The translations under genes were made by a program, and so were the position numbers. Below the pieces are notes generated by a model. The model was not told the origin of the DNA and did no database searches. It was given only the letters and a program-made list of their open reading frames with translations. From Comamonadaceae bacterium (GTDB lineage: Bacteria; Pseudomonadota; Gammaproteobacteria; Burkholderiales; Burkholderiaceae_C), in NCBI GenBank assembly GCA_947478725.1, contig CANJWZ010000008.1:47046-111045 (forward strand): a stretch of DNA of 64,000 bases, given 5' to 3'. How positions within the stretch are numbered: the first letter of the stretch is position 1; each line of letters begins with the position of its first letter. This document shows, in pieces, positions 8,458 through 19,249 of this stretch.

Positions 8458-9477
8458 CTACTTGCTGTGGCTCAGGGCTGAGCTGACCAGCTTAGAAGTA
8501 ATGTCAACAATTTGAATCATCTTTTCATAGGGCATACGCATCGGGCCTATCACGCCCAGTGTGCCGACAACCTGGCCGTCCACTTCATAAGGGGCGGTTA
8601 CGACTGACAACTCCTGATAGGGGATCACCTGACTTTCACCGCCGATGTAGATCCGCACGCCTTCGGCCCGGCTGGACACATCGAGCAATTTCATAAGCTG
8701 GGCTTTTTGCTCGAACAAATCAAACAGCTTGCGCAAATTACCCATATCACTTGAAAAGTCACTGACAGTCAGCAGGTTGCGCTCGCCTGAAATGACGACC
8801 TCATCGCGTGACTCAATGGCTTCAGAGCTGACCTGCACGGCTGTTTGCATCAGGGTTGCAATCTCTCCGCGCAGCGCTTCAACTTCGTTTTTCAGGCGCT
8901 CGCGGACTTCTTCCATCGCCATGCCGGTATAGTGCGAGTTCAAAAAATTGGCCGCCTCAATCAGTTGTGACTGGGTGTAGTCGGCCTCGGTAAAAATGAC
9001 ACGGTTTTGCACATCGCCATCTGGAGAGACGATGATGACCAAAAGGCGCCGCTCTGACAGTCGCAAAAATTCGATGTGCCTGAAGACAGAACTGCGCCGG
9101 GGCGCCATGACCACGCCCACAAAGTGCGACAGGCTGGACAGCATGTGTGCAGCACTGCTGAGTACTTTTTGCGGCTGGTCTGGCGCCAAGCGTTGTGCGC
9201 CAAGGCCGGATGCGTTGATAAAAGGATCGGCTTGCGTGGTGAGCATGGTGTCTACAAACAGCCGATACCCAAGCGCCGTGGGTATGCGCCCGGCGGACGT
9301 GTGCGGGCTGACGATCAGGCCCAGCTCCTCCAGGTCACTCATCACATTGCGAATGGTGGCGGGCGACAGCTCAAGACCTGCTGCCTTTGACAGGGTGCGT
9401 GAGCCCACCGGCTGCCCATCAGCAATGTAGCGCTCAACAAGCGCTTTTAACAACAGTCTTGCACGATCATCCAGCAT
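8458..9477 (-). CDS. hrcA: Heat-inducible transcription repressor HrcA
   Basis: 339 residues, full length. The N-terminal winged helix begins [22 protein letters not shown] and includes the family stretches PVGSRTLSK and [17 protein letters not shown]. The C-terminal half holds the GAF-like dimer domain with IYIGGES and the ending [14 protein letters not shown]. HrcA represses groESL and dnaK operons by binding CIRCE (TTAGCACTC-N9-GAGTGCTAA). No CIRCE is visible upstream of this gene, so it may not autoregulate here. It is divergent from nadK, separated by 48 bases, so the two promoters share very little DNA. Confidence 0.97.
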   Translation of the reverse strand: MLDDRARLLLKALVERYIADGQPVGSRTLSKAAGLELSPATIRNVMSDLEELGLIVSPHTSAGRIPTALGYRLFVDTMLTTQADPFINASGLGAQRLAPDQPQKVLSSAAHMLSSLSHFVGVVMAPRRSSVFRHIEFLRLSERRLLVIIVSPDGDVQNRVIFTEADYTQSQLIEAANFLNSHYTGMAMEEVRERLKNEVEALRGEIATLMQTAVQVSSEAIESRDEVVISGERNLLTVSDFSSDMGNLRKLFDLFEQKAQLMKLLDVSSRAEGVRIYIGGESQVIPYQELSVVTAPYEVDGQVVGTLGVIGPMRMPYEKMIQIVDITSKLVSSALSHSK

Positions 9478-9525
9478 TCACGCATTCTAAGGAGGATGTC
9501 ACGCATCTTGTGATGTAATTTGAAA

Positions 9526-10401
9526 ATGAAGTTGCATTTTCGTCATGTCGCGCTCGTCGGCAAATACCACGCTCATGGCACGCGCTCTGCCCTGGAGGTA
9601 ATTGCACAGTTTCTGAATGCGCAGGGCTGCGACGTGGCGATTGAAAAAGACACCGCCAGCAGCACGGGACTGGCGCAGTACCCTATTTTGGATGTCTCAG
9701 CCATTGGAGCGCAGTGTGACCTGGCGCTGGTGGTGGGGGGTGACGGCACCATGCTGGGCATTGGCCGGCAGCTGGCCAAATTTGGCGTGCCCCTGATCGG
9801 CATCAATCAGGGGCGGTTAGGCTTTATCACCGACATTGCCTTTGAAGACTACCAAACCGTTTTAGGCCCCATGCTGCGCGGTGATTTTGAAGAAGATCGC
9901 CGCTGGATGATGCAAGCGAAGGTGATGCGCGACGGGCATTGCGTGTTCGACGCAACAGCCATGAACGATGTGGTGGTCAACCGTGGCGCAACCTCGGGCA
10001 TGGTTGAGTTGCGGGTTGAAGTGGATGGGCGTTTTTTGTCCAACCAGCGCGCTGACGGCTTGATCATTGCCACCCCTACCGGCTCGACTGCTTACGCGCT
10101 GTCTGCGGGTGGGCCGTTGCTGCATCCGTCAATTGCAGGCTGGGTGTTGGTACCCATAGCGCCACACACGCTGTCAAACAGGCCCATTGTGCTGTCAGAC
10201 ACAGGCGAAATCACGGTGGAGATTGTTTCGGGCCGGGATGCCAGTGCCAACTTTGACATGCAATCGTTGGCCAGTTTGATGCATGGCGACCGTGTTACCG
10301 TCAAACGGTCTGACTATCAAATGCGGTTTTTGCATCCCAAAGGCTGGAGCTACTTTGACACGCTGCGCAAAAAGCTGCACTGGAACGAAGGCGCAGCATG
10401 A
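9526..10401 (+). CDS. nadK: NAD kinase
   Basis: 291 residues from the first ATG; a TTG two codons earlier is also open. It phosphorylates NAD to NADP in the cytoplasm. The catalytic GGDG motif is at about residues 71-74 ([10 protein letters not shown]), followed by [11 protein letters not shown] and [22 protein letters not shown], which form the NAD site. The C-terminus [16 protein letters not shown] is typical of proteobacterial NadK. AAGGAGG occurs upstream but 30 bases away, so translation initiation is not obvious. It is followed after 20 bases by recN on the same strand, an arrangement common in this order. Confidence 0.97.
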   Translation: MKLHFRHVALVGKYHAHGTRSALEVIAQFLNAQGCDVAIEKDTASSTGLAQYPILDVSAIGAQCDLALVVGGDGTMLGIGRQLAKFGVPLIGINQGRLGFITDIAFEDYQTVLGPMLRGDFEEDRRWMMQAKVMRDGHCVFDATAMNDVVVNRGATSGMVELRVEVDGRFLSNQRADGLIIATPTGSTAYALSAGGPLLHPSIAGWVLVPIAPHTLSNRPIVLSDTGEITVEIVSGRDASANFDMQSLASLMHGDRVTVKRSDYQMRFLHPKGWSYFDTLRKKLHWNEGAA

Positions 10402-10421
10402 ACGTTTTAAGAAGCCGCTGA

Positions 10422-12068
10422 TTGATGGGCCTGAAAAGCATCTCACTGCGCGACTTTGTGATCGTGCACACACTGGACCTCGACCTGGCCGGTGGTTTTA
10501 CTGTGCTGACGGGCGAAACAGGCGCTGGCAAGTCAATATTGATTGACGCGCTGCAACTGGCGCTGGGGGCACGCGCTGATGCGGGTGTGGTGCGCGAAGG
10601 TGCGCAGCGCTGCGAGATCAGCGTGGAGTTTGATAGCCCTCAAACACTAGCGGACTGGCTGGACGAAGCCGGCTTTACCGCCAGCGACAGCCTGCTGCTG
10701 CGCCGAACGGTAGATGCCCAAGGCAAAAGCCGTGCATGGATCAACGGCAGCGCAGCCACGGCATCGCAACTCAAAGAAATTGCAGACAAACTCGTCGATA
10801 TTCATGGTCAGCATGCTTGGCAAAGCCTAACCCGACCTGATTCGGTGCGTGGCCTGCTCGATTCGTATGGCGGCGTGACAACTGAAAAACTGGCGGCGCA
10901 TTGGCAGCACTGGCGTCAAGCCCAAAAAGCCCTGCTAGATGCACGCAGCGCACAAGACAGCCTGCAACGTGAACGCGAACGACTGGCCTGGCAGATTGGC
11001 GAGCTGGACAAGTTGGCCCCTCTTGCCGATGAATGGGACCAACTCAATGCCCAGCACAGTCGCCTGTCCAACGTACAAACCTTGCGCAGCGCCGTGCAGG
11101 CCGCGCTGGATGCGTTGGCCGAGTCTGAAGAAAACGCGACCAGCCTGCTTGGCCGTGCACTCAACGCCCTGCAAAGCCAGTCGCACATTGAGCCCCAGTT
11201 CAATGCCTTGACCGAGGTGCTGGCCAGCGCACTGGCGCAAACCGAAGACGCGGTGCATTCCCTGAACAGCTACGCCCGCCATGCCGAGCTGGAACCGCAG
11301 CGCCTGAATGAACTCGATGAGCGCCTGAGCCTGTGGATCAGCCTGGCGCGCCGCTACAAGCGCCAGCCAGCCGGCCTGCCCGAGCTGCTGGCCACCTGGC
11401 GCACTGAGCTGCAAAAGCTTGACGAAGCAGTTGACCTTGCCCAACTTGAGAAGCGCGAAAAGATGGCGCACAGTGCGTATCTCGAAGAAGCCAAAGCCAT
11501 CACCAAACTCAGGGCCAAAGCCGCTCCCGCATTGGCCAAAGCCATCACGCAAGCGATGCAGGGCCTGGGTATGCAAGGCGGCAAATTTGATGTGGCTTTG
11601 ACGCCGCTGGAGCAGCCAGCGCAATACGGAATGGAGCAAGCCGAGTTTTTGGTGGCTGGCCACAGCGGTACCACGCCGCGCCCGGTAGGCAAAGTCGCTT
11701 CAGGCGGCGAGCTGTCGCGCATTGCGCTGGCGATTGCCGTCACGACCAGCCAGTTGGGTGAAGCGCAAACCCTGATCTTCGACGAGGTTGATTCAGGTGT
11801 TGGCGGTGCAGTGGCGGAAACAGTCGGCAGACTGATGAAGCAGCTGGGCAAAGACCGCCAGGTCATGGCAGTCACCCATTTGCCACAAGTGGCGGCATGT
11901 TCAGACCAGCATCTGGTGGTGGCCAAGCTGACTGAAAAAGGCAAAACATTCAGTACCGTTGAGCCCGTGACTGGCGAGGCCCGTGTTGCCGAGATTGGCC
12001 GCATGCTGGGTGGCGAGAAGCTGTCCAGCACAACACTGGCCCATGCCAAGGAAATGCTGGGGCAATGA
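10422..12068 (+). CDS. recN: DNA repair protein RecN
   Basis: 548 residues, an SMC-like ATPase acting at double-strand breaks. Walker A is TGETGAGKS (about 30-38), the ABC signature is [12 protein letters not shown], and Walker B is [12 protein letters not shown], followed by VTHLPQVAA. The Gln/Arg/Leu-rich middle (about 160-365) is the predicted coiled-coil arm pair. Two consecutive ATG codons open the frame. It overlaps the rapZ start by four bases (ATGA), so the two are translationally coupled. No LexA box was seen upstream, though nadK lies immediately before it. Confidence 0.97.
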   Translation: MMGLKSISLRDFVIVHTLDLDLAGGFTVLTGETGAGKSILIDALQLALGARADAGVVREGAQRCEISVEFDSPQTLADWLDEAGFTASDSLLLRRTVDAQGKSRAWINGSAATASQLKEIADKLVDIHGQHAWQSLTRPDSVRGLLDSYGGVTTEKLAAHWQHWRQAQKALLDARSAQDSLQRERERLAWQIGELDKLAPLADEWDQLNAQHSRLSNVQTLRSAVQAALDALAESEENATSLLGRALNALQSQSHIEPQFNALTEVLASALAQTEDAVHSLNSYARHAELEPQRLNELDERLSLWISLARRYKRQPAGLPELLATWRTELQKLDEAVDLAQLEKREKMAHSAYLEEAKAITKLRAKAAPALAKAITQAMQGLGMQGGKFDVALTPLEQPAQYGMEQAEFLVAGHSGTTPRPVGKVASGGELSRIALAIAVTTSQLGEAQTLIFDEVDSGVGGAVAETVGRLMKQLGKDRQVMAVTHLPQVAACSDQHLVVAKLTEKGKTFSTVEPVTGEARVAEIGRMLGGEKLSSTTLAHAKEMLGQ

Positions 12069-12934
12069 ACAAAGCACTTGAAATGGTGTTGATCACCGGC
12101 ATGTCGGGCTCAGGCAAGTCGGTGGCGCTGCATGCGCTAGAAGACGCCGGCTACTACTGCGTGGACAACCTGCCTCCTGAGCTCTTGACATCATTTGTCG
12201 CGCTCGAGCGCCAGCACGGTGAGAGCAAGGTGGCCATTGCGATGGATGTTCGCAGCGCCACTTCGCTGCCGCTGGTGCCCAAACAGCTGGAGCAACTTCG
12301 CGCGCAGGGCGTGGCCATGCAGTCACTTTTTTTAGATGCCAGCACGGACACTCTTGTCAGGCGTTTTTCAGAAACGCGGAGGCTGCATCCGCTGTCACGC
12401 ATTGATGCATCGGACCAGAACCGCGCGCTGGTCGACGCGATTGAGCTGGAGCGCGAACTGCTCGGCGACATGCGTGAACAGGCCCATGTGCTGGACACCA
12501 GCATGATCCGCTCTTCTCAATTGCAAAGCTATGTCAAATCCCTGATTTCAGCACCGACCAAACAACTCACGCTGGTGTTTCAGTCTTTCGCTTTCAAGCG
12601 CGGCATACCGCTGGATGCTGACTATGTGTTTGATGTCCGCATGCTGCCCAATCCGCATTACGAGTCAGGCCTTCGTGAATTGACCGGCAAAGACGAAGCC
12701 GTTGCCAGCTACCTGCGTTCGCATGCCGAAGTCGGCGAGATGTTCACGGACATCCAGACATTCATCAACCGCTGGCTAAAAGCTTTGATACGGGACCACC
12801 GCAGCTATGTCACGGTGGCGGTGGGTTGCACCGGGGGCCAGCACAGGTCGGTGTACCTGGTGGAGGCACTGGCCGTCAGTTTTGGGCGAAGCTGGCAAAC
12901 CCTCAAGCGCCACCGAGAGCTCGACGCTCGCTAA
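12065..12934 (+). CDS. rapZ: RNase adapter protein / nucleotide-binding protein RapZ
   Basis: 289 residues of the RapZ/YvcJ family. Walker A is GMSGSGKS (12-19), followed by [15 protein letters not shown], the family signature. The C-terminal domain ends with [17 protein letters not shown], which in characterised members binds amino-sugar metabolites. In enterobacteria RapZ targets the GlmZ small RNA to RNase E; whether that holds in betaproteobacteria is not established. The start overlaps the recN stop and its stop overlaps mutY, which is on the opposite strand, by four bases. Confidence 0.95.
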   Translation: MNKALEMVLITGMSGSGKSVALHALEDAGYYCVDNLPPELLTSFVALERQHGESKVAIAMDVRSATSLPLVPKQLEQLRAQGVAMQSLFLDASTDTLVRRFSETRRLHPLSRIDASDQNRALVDAIELERELLGDMREQAHVLDTSMIRSSQLQSYVKSLISAPTKQLTLVFQSFAFKRGIPLDADYVFDVRMLPNPHYESGLRELTGKDEAVASYLRSHAEVGEMFTDIQTFINRWLKALIRDHRSYVTVAVGCTGGQHRSVYLVEALAVSFGRSWQTLKRHRELDAR

Positions 12935-13992
12935 GCTGTAACGGTTGGTCCGGTGTCGAGCAGCTTGCGTATGGGTGCTGGCAAGCCCAGCAAAGGCCAT
13001 TGCCCCGGCAAAAACCAACTTCCCACCACGCCTTCGGTTGATGGCATTTTTTGATGGGCAGAAAACCCGACAAGCACCGGACTCAAGTACATGTCCTTGT
13101 GCGTCAGCACATGTTTGAAAGCTGGCAAACACTGAATGCTTGAACGGCTGCAAGCTGACAAAAAAGCCAGCAGTGCGGCTTCATTTTCAAACACAGGCAA
13201 GCAGTAAAGTCCGCCCCAAATACCTGATTCAGGCCGGCGCTCAAGCCACACCGCACCATCAGACCGCTCCGCCCACAGCAGGCTCAGTCGGTCGACGCTG
13301 CGCTTGAGTTTTTTGGTTTTGACAGGATATTTTTCAGGCACACCTTCGGCAAAAGCCAGGCACATGTCTTGCACCGGACAAATCATGCATTGCGGCTTGC
13401 GGCTGGTGCAAATCGTGGCACCCAGGTCCATCACCGCCTGGGTGTAGCGCGGCATGGTTTGCGCCAGATTTTTTTCTGGCAGTGCTCTGTTGGCAATGGC
13501 CCACAACTGCTTCTCGTTTTTGCCCAAAGCCAGATCATCAGAAAAAGCCAGTACCCGCGCCAGCACGCGCTTGACGTTGCCATCCAGAATCGCCACCCGC
13601 TCTGCAAAGCAAAAAGATGCAATTGCAGCTGCTGTTGAGGGCCCAATACCAGGCAGGGTTTGCAGCAGCTCGGCCGATGCTGGAAACTGCCCGCCGTGCA
13701 GCGCGACCACATCTTGCGCACAGCGGTGCAGGTTGCGCGCGCGGCTGTAGTAGCCCAAGCCACTCCACATGGCCAGAACATCATCTGGCTTTGCTGCCGC
13801 AAGATCGGCCACTGACGCAAAGCGATTCAAAAAACGCGCGTAGTAGTCCAGCACCGTCGTGACCTGCGTCTGCTGAAGCATGATTTCAGACAACCAGACG
13901 TGGTAAGGGTCACGCGTGTTTTGCCAGGGCAGGTTGTTGCGGCCGTGGTTTTTTTGCCATGCCACCAAGCGGGCTGCGAAGTCTTGCGTCAC
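12931..13992 (-). CDS. mutY: A/G-specific adenine glycosylase MutY
   Basis: 353 residues. It removes adenine mispaired with 8-oxoguanine. Catalytic Glu36 lies in [11 protein letters not shown], the helix-hairpin-helix is [12 protein letters not shown] (112-123), and the catalytic Asp is in AILDGNVKR (Asp136). The 4Fe-4S cluster ligands are Cys194, Cys201, Cys204 and Cys210 with normal spacing. The C-terminal NUDIX-like domain (about 225-350) reads the 8-oxoG side. It is convergent with rapZ. mutM lies nearby at 16062-16877, so two of the three GO-system genes are within 4 kb. Confidence 0.97.
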   Translation of the reverse strand: MTQDFAARLVAWQKNHGRNNLPWQNTRDPYHVWLSEIMLQQTQVTTVLDYYARFLNRFASVADLAAAKPDDVLAMWSGLGYYSRARNLHRCAQDVVALHGGQFPASAELLQTLPGIGPSTAAAIASFCFAERVAILDGNVKRVLARVLAFSDDLALGKNEKQLWAIANRALPEKNLAQTMPRYTQAVMDLGATICTSRKPQCMICPVQDMCLAFAEGVPEKYPVKTKKLKRSVDRLSLLWAERSDGAVWLERRPESGIWGGLYCLPVFENEAALLAFLSACSRSSIQCLPAFKHVLTHKDMYLSPVLVGFSAHQKMPSTEGVVGSWFLPGQWPLLGLPAPIRKLLDTGPTVTA

Positions 13993-14049
13993 GTGGGCTG
14001 GTTTTCGGGCAGTGGTGATATCAACCGCTGTGCCCAGCTTATCAACATC

Positions 14050-15993
14050 TCAAGCATCTGCCGCAGCGGTCCACTGGATGGCAGGCATACCCGACAGGTG
14101 CTCTGTCAGCTCTTGGAGCTTGCTATCGAGTAAATCAAGCTCATCTTTGCGCACATCAATGTCGCTGATGCGCTCATCAAGCCCGGACGCCGCGCTCTGA
14201 ATGCGCTCGATCGCCTCGATTCGACGGCCAAAATTGCGGCGTCGCTCGCTAAGTTGTGCATCCAGCTGCGCCGCTGCTGACTTATTCCAAAGTTCCAGTT
14301 CACCCAACGCAGAATCGTAAACAACACGCACCCGGGTTGCCAGAGCCCGGACCAGGCGCTCTGAAAAATCAGCTTGCGACAGCCTGAACACATTGCTGAC
14401 GCCCAGGTACTGCAAATGGCTGCGCTCAATCAGGTTCAGGTCGTTTTCAAAACGGGGTAATTCGGGCAACTTGGGTGCCTGCAACGAAAACCCGAATTCC
14501 GCATTGAGTTGTTTGAAGGAAGCCGTCAGCATATTGTGAATCTCGCAGCTGATGATTTGTGCCTTCTGCAGCGCCTCACGCAAGCGCTCAAAAGTCTGGC
14601 CATAAGCCTTTTTAACGCCAAATTTGATACCCGGCTGCTTGAGCCTGTGAGTCAGTTCGACCAGTTCGTTTTTCAGCGTGGGTGCACCCAGCAAATGAAA
14701 GACTTCACGCAGCAGCTTGAGGTGCACAGAGCGGACCGCGTGAATTTTTCCGCCGCTGGTGTCGAACTCGGTCTGCTCCTGCTCGATACGAGTGCGCATC
14801 TGCTTGATGACCGTCGCGTTTTTGCCCTTCAGGCCGCGCAGTTCGTCCATCTGCTCGGCCAGGTCACGGCGACGCATATGGATCGAGCGGCCGGCTTCCA
14901 GCCGCAACTCGGCAATACCCGTTGCCATGGCAGTCCGCAAAAGAATCTGACGCTTGCCCATGATGCCTTCGGCCAGCGCAAACTCCAGGTCAGGCAAGTG
15001 GCTGGCCGCCAGCAGCGCGTCGTCGCGGGTGACCTTGGCAACCAGTCCTTTTTGCGCCGACACGGGGATGACCTGCTCAAGCGCCAAATCAAGAATTTCT
15101 GCAGAGTTGCTGCGCTGGCGCTGTATTTGCGCCTCGATTTTTTCTGGCGATGACAGCGCGTCCCACAAAGTGTCAATCTTGTTCAGCACCACCAAACGAG
15201 AAATACTCTCATCGCCACCGGTGATCAAATGCTCACGCCAGATCGCCAGGTCTGATTTGGTCACGCCGGTATCGGCTGCCAGAATAAACACCACCGCGTG
15301 CGCTTGTGGAATCAGGCTCACCGTCAGTTCAGGCTCGGCACCAATCGCATTGAGCCCCGGCGTGTCCAGAATCACCAGGCCCTGCATGAGCAGCGGATGC
15401 GCGAGGTTGATCAGCGCGTGGCGCCACTTGGGCACTTCAATCAGACCGTCTGGCCCGACCAGCGGATTATCGTCAATATTTTCGTCGAGCCAAAAACCCA
15501 GAGCGGTCGCTTCCTGTTTGGTCACATGCCTGACCTCGGCTACTTTTTCAAGTGCCAAAGCCAACTGACCGGGATCGTTCACGTCCAGGTCAATCTGCGT
15601 CCATTTTTCAGGTACTGCGCGCCATTCCATCAGCGCCCGGGTTTGCAGGCGAGTCTCAATCGGTAACAGGCGCAGGCATGGCGGCACATCAGCGGTATAG
15701 GCCAGCTCTGTCGGACACATGGTGGTGCGGCCGGCGCTGGAGGGCATGATCCGGCGGCCATAGCCCGCAAAAAAAATGGCGTTGATCAGCTCGGACTTGC
15801 CGCGTGAGAACTCGGCCACAAAGGCCACCATGACCTTGTCAGACCGCACCTGGCTTTCCAGCCTTTGCAGACGCTCTTGGACAGCAGCGTCCAGTAAATC
15901 GTGGTCTTTCATCCAATCAGCCAGCAGCTTGAGCCGCAGGGCAAACTCGCGCCGCCATGCGCCGTGCTGATCGAATTGTTCGTTAAAAGACAT
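14050..15993 (-). CDS. Dynamin-like large GTPase
   Basis: 647 residues. The P-loop is VAEFSRGKSELIN (Lys66), the switch regions follow SSAGRTTMCPTELAY, G3 is ILDTPGLNAIG, and G4 is LNKID. The rest is helical, with Gln/Glu/Arg-rich stretches fitting the stalk of bacterial dynamin-like proteins. Such proteins bind and remodel membranes, and their role in this order is unknown. It stands alone between mutY and mutM on the minus strand, 57 bases from the mutY start, so the operon link with mutY is uncertain. No transmembrane helices are evident. Confidence 0.87.
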   Translation of the reverse strand: MSFNEQFDQHGAWRREFALRLKLLADWMKDHDLLDAAVQERLQRLESQVRSDKVMVAFVAEFSRGKSELINAIFFAGYGRRIMPSSAGRTTMCPTELAYTADVPPCLRLLPIETRLQTRALMEWRAVPEKWTQIDLDVNDPGQLALALEKVAEVRHVTKQEATALGFWLDENIDDNPLVGPDGLIEVPKWRHALINLAHPLLMQGLVILDTPGLNAIGAEPELTVSLIPQAHAVVFILAADTGVTKSDLAIWREHLITGGDESISRLVVLNKIDTLWDALSSPEKIEAQIQRQRSNSAEILDLALEQVIPVSAQKGLVAKVTRDDALLAASHLPDLEFALAEGIMGKRQILLRTAMATGIAELRLEAGRSIHMRRRDLAEQMDELRGLKGKNATVIKQMRTRIEQEQTEFDTSGGKIHAVRSVHLKLLREVFHLLGAPTLKNELVELTHRLKQPGIKFGVKKAYGQTFERLREALQKAQIISCEIHNMLTASFKQLNAEFGFSLQAPKLPELPRFENDLNLIERSHLQYLGVSNVFRLSQADFSERLVRALATRVRVVYDSALGELELWNKSAAAQLDAQLSERRRNFGRRIEAIERIQSAASGLDERISDIDVRKDELDLLDSKLQELTEHLSGMPAIQWTAAADA

Positions 15994-16061
15994 GTTTTGC
16001 CGTCATAGCTCGCTGATCAATATAGCATTGCGCTGCCAGCCGCATGCCAGTTGATGAAAGC

Positions 16062-16877
16062 TCAGGGTTTTTGGCATGTGAGGCAGAAAAATGTGGAGCG
16101 TTGCCCCTGCCGAATCCCCTTGATCGGGCTGCCGCAGACCTTGCAGGGCAGGCCCGCCCGGTCGTACACCATCGCCTCGAGTTGAAAGTAGCCGGACTGC
16201 CCGTCAGCATTTGAGAAGTCATTCAGGGTGCTGCCGCCTTTGGCAATCGCTTGTGTCAGCACCTCACGTATGGCGGCATGCAGCCGTGCACTGCGCGGCT
16301 TGCTGATGCGCGCTGCCCGTGTGGTGGGCCGGATGCCCGCCAGAAACAGTGCCTCAGACGCATATATATTGCCAACTCCCACCACCACTTCGCCTGCCAG
16401 CAGCACCTGCTTGATGGCAGATTTTTTGAGTTTCAGGGCGGCATGAAAGCCCGGGGCGTCAAAAGTGTCACTCAAAGGCTCAACACCCAGCCGTCCCAGT
16501 AATTTATAGGCCGAGGCGTCGTTTTCGTCCAGCGCATAAACCACCGCGCCAAATCGACGCGGGTCGTGCAGGCGCAGTGTTCCATGGCTGGTCGACAGTT
16601 CAAAATGGTCATGCTTGCCCGGGGCGGGCAAATCGTGACCAAAGCCGATACTGCCAGACATGCCCAGATGCACCAGCAGCAAGCCGGCGCTCAGGTCGAT
16701 GAGCAAGTATTTGCCGCGCCTGCGCACGCCCAGCACCTGCTGGCCATGCAGTGTCTGGGGCGGACAGCCTAGGGGCCAGCGCAGCGGCTTGCCGATTTGC
16801 GCCATGCTGATGTGTGCACCCGCAATGCGGCTGGCAAAGCTGAGACGGGTGACTTCTACTTCGGGGAGTTCGGGCAT
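16062..16877 (-). CDS. mutM: Formamidopyrimidine-DNA glycosylase MutM (Fpg)
   Basis: 271 residues. After removal of Met the protein begins PELPEVE, with the catalytic N-terminal Pro and the adjacent Glu. The LLVHLGMSG and NIYASEALF blocks are intact, and the C-terminal zinc finger [10 protein letters not shown]...FFCLTC supplies four cysteines. It excises 8-oxoguanine and formamidopyrimidines and cuts the strand by beta/delta elimination. It is divergent from the TPR-protein gene, whose start lies 54 bases away. Confidence 0.97.
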   Translation of the reverse strand: MPELPEVEVTRLSFASRIAGAHISMAQIGKPLRWPLGCPPQTLHGQQVLGVRRRGKYLLIDLSAGLLLVHLGMSGSIGFGHDLPAPGKHDHFELSTSHGTLRLHDPRRFGAVVYALDENDASAYKLLGRLGVEPLSDTFDAPGFHAALKLKKSAIKQVLLAGEVVVGVGNIYASEALFLAGIRPTTRAARISKPRSARLHAAIREVLTQAIAKGGSTLNDFSNADGQSGYFQLEAMVYDRAGLPCKVCGSPIKGIRQGQRSTFFCLTCQKP

Positions 16878-16931
16878 GAGGGCATCAGCTGATAAAAAGT
16901 GCTAAAAATGAGCTTCAATTATCATGTCCCA

Positions 16932-18722
16932 ATGAAGAAATCACTCATCGGGGCTTTTTGCGGTTTGTGCCTTGCCGGGCCTGCGCTTTGGGCCCAAACC
17001 AATGGGCCGGTCAACGCACCCACCGCACCCCCGGTCAGCGAGCTCACCAAAAGCCAGCAAAACCCTTCGCAAGACAACTCGCCCCTGAACGCAGAGCTCT
17101 TTTACCGCCTGCTGATTGGTGAGATCACCACCCGCGAGGGCGATGCCAGTGCAGGCTATGCGCTGATACTCGACTCCGCCCGCAAAACCAACGATGGCCA
17201 GCTGTATCAGCGCGCCATAGAAATTGCCATGCAATCGCGTTCTGGTGATGCTGCACTGCAGGCTGCGCTGGCCTGGCGGCAAGCCAAGCCCGCCGACAGG
17301 GACCCCAACCGCTATGTGCTTCAAATCCTGATTGCCCTGAACCGCATTCAGGATACGCTGGAGCCCTTGAAGAAGGGCATTGAACTGGCCACCGTAGCCG
17401 ACCGCTCGCTTGCCATCCACGCCATTCCGACGGCTTATGCCCGCGTCAGCGACAAAAAACTGACCGCGACGGTGGTTGAAAAGGCACTGGGCCCTTACGT
17501 CAGCAACCCCAGCACTGCAGTGGCGGCATGGACGACGATCAGCCGCATGCGGCTGTCCGCTGGTGATGCTGATGGCGCGCTGGACGCCGCCCAAAAAGGC
17601 CAGACAGCCAACGCACAGGCTGAAGGCCCAGCGCTGGTGGCGCTTGAGCTGATGAACCCCAAGCTGCCAGCTGCAGAAGCCTTGGTCAAAAAATACTTCG
17701 CCAGCAGTCCGAAAGTGGTTCCCGAGATCCGCATGGGTTACGCACGCGGCCTGCTGGACGCCATGCGCTATGGCGAGGCGGCCACTGAATTGCAAACCGT
17801 GATCAGGGACAAGCCTGGCTTTGCACCCGCGTGGCTGGTGCTGGGCTCTTTGCAGTTGCAGGACAACCAGCTGTCTCAGGCGCAAACCTCCTTTGAACGG
17901 TATGTGGCCCTGAACTTGGCGGCCAGCCAGAAAAGGGAAGAGGACGAGCCCGACCGCGGCCTGGCCCAGGCTTATTTGTCGCTGGCGCAGATCGCCGAAA
18001 AGCGCAAGGATTTCGCAGGTGCTGAAGCCTGGATCAACAAGATCGAGAACTCGTCTGACATGATGCAGGCGCAAACCAGGCGTGCATCCATCCTGGCCAG
18101 CCGCGGCCAGCTGGCTGAAGGCCGGCAACTGATTCGCAGCCTGCCCGAGCGCAACCCCGAGGACGCACGGCTCAAATTGCTGGCTGAAGTCGGACTACTA
18201 CGCGATTTGAAGCAGTACAAACTGGCCCACGACCTGCTGGCTCAAGCCGTGACAAATTCACCGCGCGACACCGATCTGCTGTACGACCAGGCCATGATGG
18301 CTGAAAAGATGGGCCAGTTGCCTGAAATGGAACGCCTGCTGCGCCGCGTGATTGAGATCAAGCCCGATGCTTACAACGCTTACAACGCGTTGGGCTATTC
18401 CCTTGCGGATCGCAATCTTCGCCTGCCAGAAGCCAGGCAACTGATCAAAAAAGCGCTTGAATTTGTACCCAATGACCCGTTTATTCGCGACAGCCTGGCC
18501 TGGGTTGAATTCCGCATGGGCAACAACGCCGAGGCGGTCAAGATTTTTGCAGACGCCTTCAAAGCCAAACCGGATGCAGAAATTGCAGCGCACTACGGCG
18601 AAGTGCTGTGGACCATGGGCCAGCGCGACAAGGCAATAGCCATTTGGCGCGAAGGCCAGTTACTGAACCCTGAAAACGAGACGCTGCTTGAAACCCTCAA
18701 ACGTCTGAAGGTCCGACTCTGA
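16932..18722 (+). CDS. Secreted tetratricopeptide-repeat protein
   Basis: 596 residues if it starts at the ATG that opens a clean Sec signal peptide (MKKSLIGAFCGLCLAGPALWAQ); an earlier in-frame start adds 11 residues without improving the signal. The body is alpha-helical with TPR units best seen at about 295-335 and 430-560 (for example AYNALGYSLADRNLRLPEA, then DSLAWVEFRMGNNAEA). It is probably periplasmic or membrane-associated and scaffolds other proteins. It directly precedes lolB with an 8-base gap, a conserved pairing in Burkholderiales that suggests an envelope role. No specific partner can be named. Confidence 0.85.
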   Translation: MKKSLIGAFCGLCLAGPALWAQTNGPVNAPTAPPVSELTKSQQNPSQDNSPLNAELFYRLLIGEITTREGDASAGYALILDSARKTNDGQLYQRAIEIAMQSRSGDAALQAALAWRQAKPADRDPNRYVLQILIALNRIQDTLEPLKKGIELATVADRSLAIHAIPTAYARVSDKKLTATVVEKALGPYVSNPSTAVAAWTTISRMRLSAGDADGALDAAQKGQTANAQAEGPALVALELMNPKLPAAEALVKKYFASSPKVVPEIRMGYARGLLDAMRYGEAATELQTVIRDKPGFAPAWLVLGSLQLQDNQLSQAQTSFERYVALNLAASQKREEDEPDRGLAQAYLSLAQIAEKRKDFAGAEAWINKIENSSDMMQAQTRRASILASRGQLAEGRQLIRSLPERNPEDARLKLLAEVGLLRDLKQYKLAHDLLAQAVTNSPRDTDLLYDQAMMAEKMGQLPEMERLLRRVIEIKPDAYNAYNALGYSLADRNLRLPEARQLIKKALEFVPNDPFIRDSLAWVEFRMGNNAEAVKIFADAFKAKPDAEIAAHYGEVLWTMGQRDKAIAIWREGQLLNPENETLLETLKRLKVRL

Positions 18723-18730
18723 GTCGCAAT

Positions 18731-19249
18731 ATGGCTGCTTTTGTGGGGCGGATAGGCCTGCTGCTTGCTACACTTTTCGTAGCTTCGTGCGCTTATAAAA
18801 CAGGCTTTACAGGCGTCAATGACGCCAGAATTGAGGCAAAAAGCGGGACCTTGCCGACTTTTTGGGCAGGACGTATCGGGCTGCAAGTTCAAAGCGAGCC
18901 GCCACAGGCCTTTTTTGCTGGTTTTGAACTCAAAGGCCAGGCCAACAGCGGCGAGTTGACGCTGATCAGCCCGCTGGGCAGCATATTGGGCATCGTGCGC
19001 TGGTCACCGTTTGAGGCTTTGCTCGAGCAAGGCAGTACAACCCGACGCTTTGCATCCAGCGATGAACTTCTGGCCCAAATCACAGGCGCAGCTATTCCGA
19101 TGTCGGCCCTGTTTGACTGGCTCGCAGGAATTGACACGCCCGCGCCGGGCTGGGTGGCCGACTTGTCAAAGCAGCCTGACGGGCGCATCAGCGCCAGAAG
19201 AATCAACCCGGCCCCAGCGGCTGATTTGCGTATTGTGTTGAACCCATGA
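18731..19249 (+). CDS. lolB: Outer-membrane lipoprotein insertion protein LolB
   Basis: 172 residues. The lipobox LFVASC places the lipidated Cys at residue 20. The rest matches the LolB core: WAGRIGLQV, FAGFELKGQANSGELTLISPLGSILGIVRW, then a SALFDWLAGI stretch. LolB receives lipoproteins from LolA and inserts them in the outer membrane. The gene is short but complete for betaproteobacteria. It overlaps ispE by four bases, a conserved coupling. Confidence 0.93.
   Translation: MAAFVGRIGLLLATLFVASCAYKTGFTGVNDARIEAKSGTLPTFWAGRIGLQVQSEPPQAFFAGFELKGQANSGELTLISPLGSILGIVRWSPFEALLEQGSTTRRFASSDELLAQITGAAIPMSALFDWLAGIDTPAPGWVADLSKQPDGRISARRINPAPAADLRIVLNP

Noticed and set aside
9489..9513. Mini-ORF with AAGGAGG upstream of nadK (ATG to TGA, five codons)
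   Set aside because: The Shine-Dalgarno runs directly into the ATG with no spacing, so initiation there is unlikely.
16941..18128. Minus-strand open frame of about 395 codons inside the TPR gene
   Set aside because: The plus-strand TPR protein has a signal peptide and repeat pattern; the opposite frame has neither.
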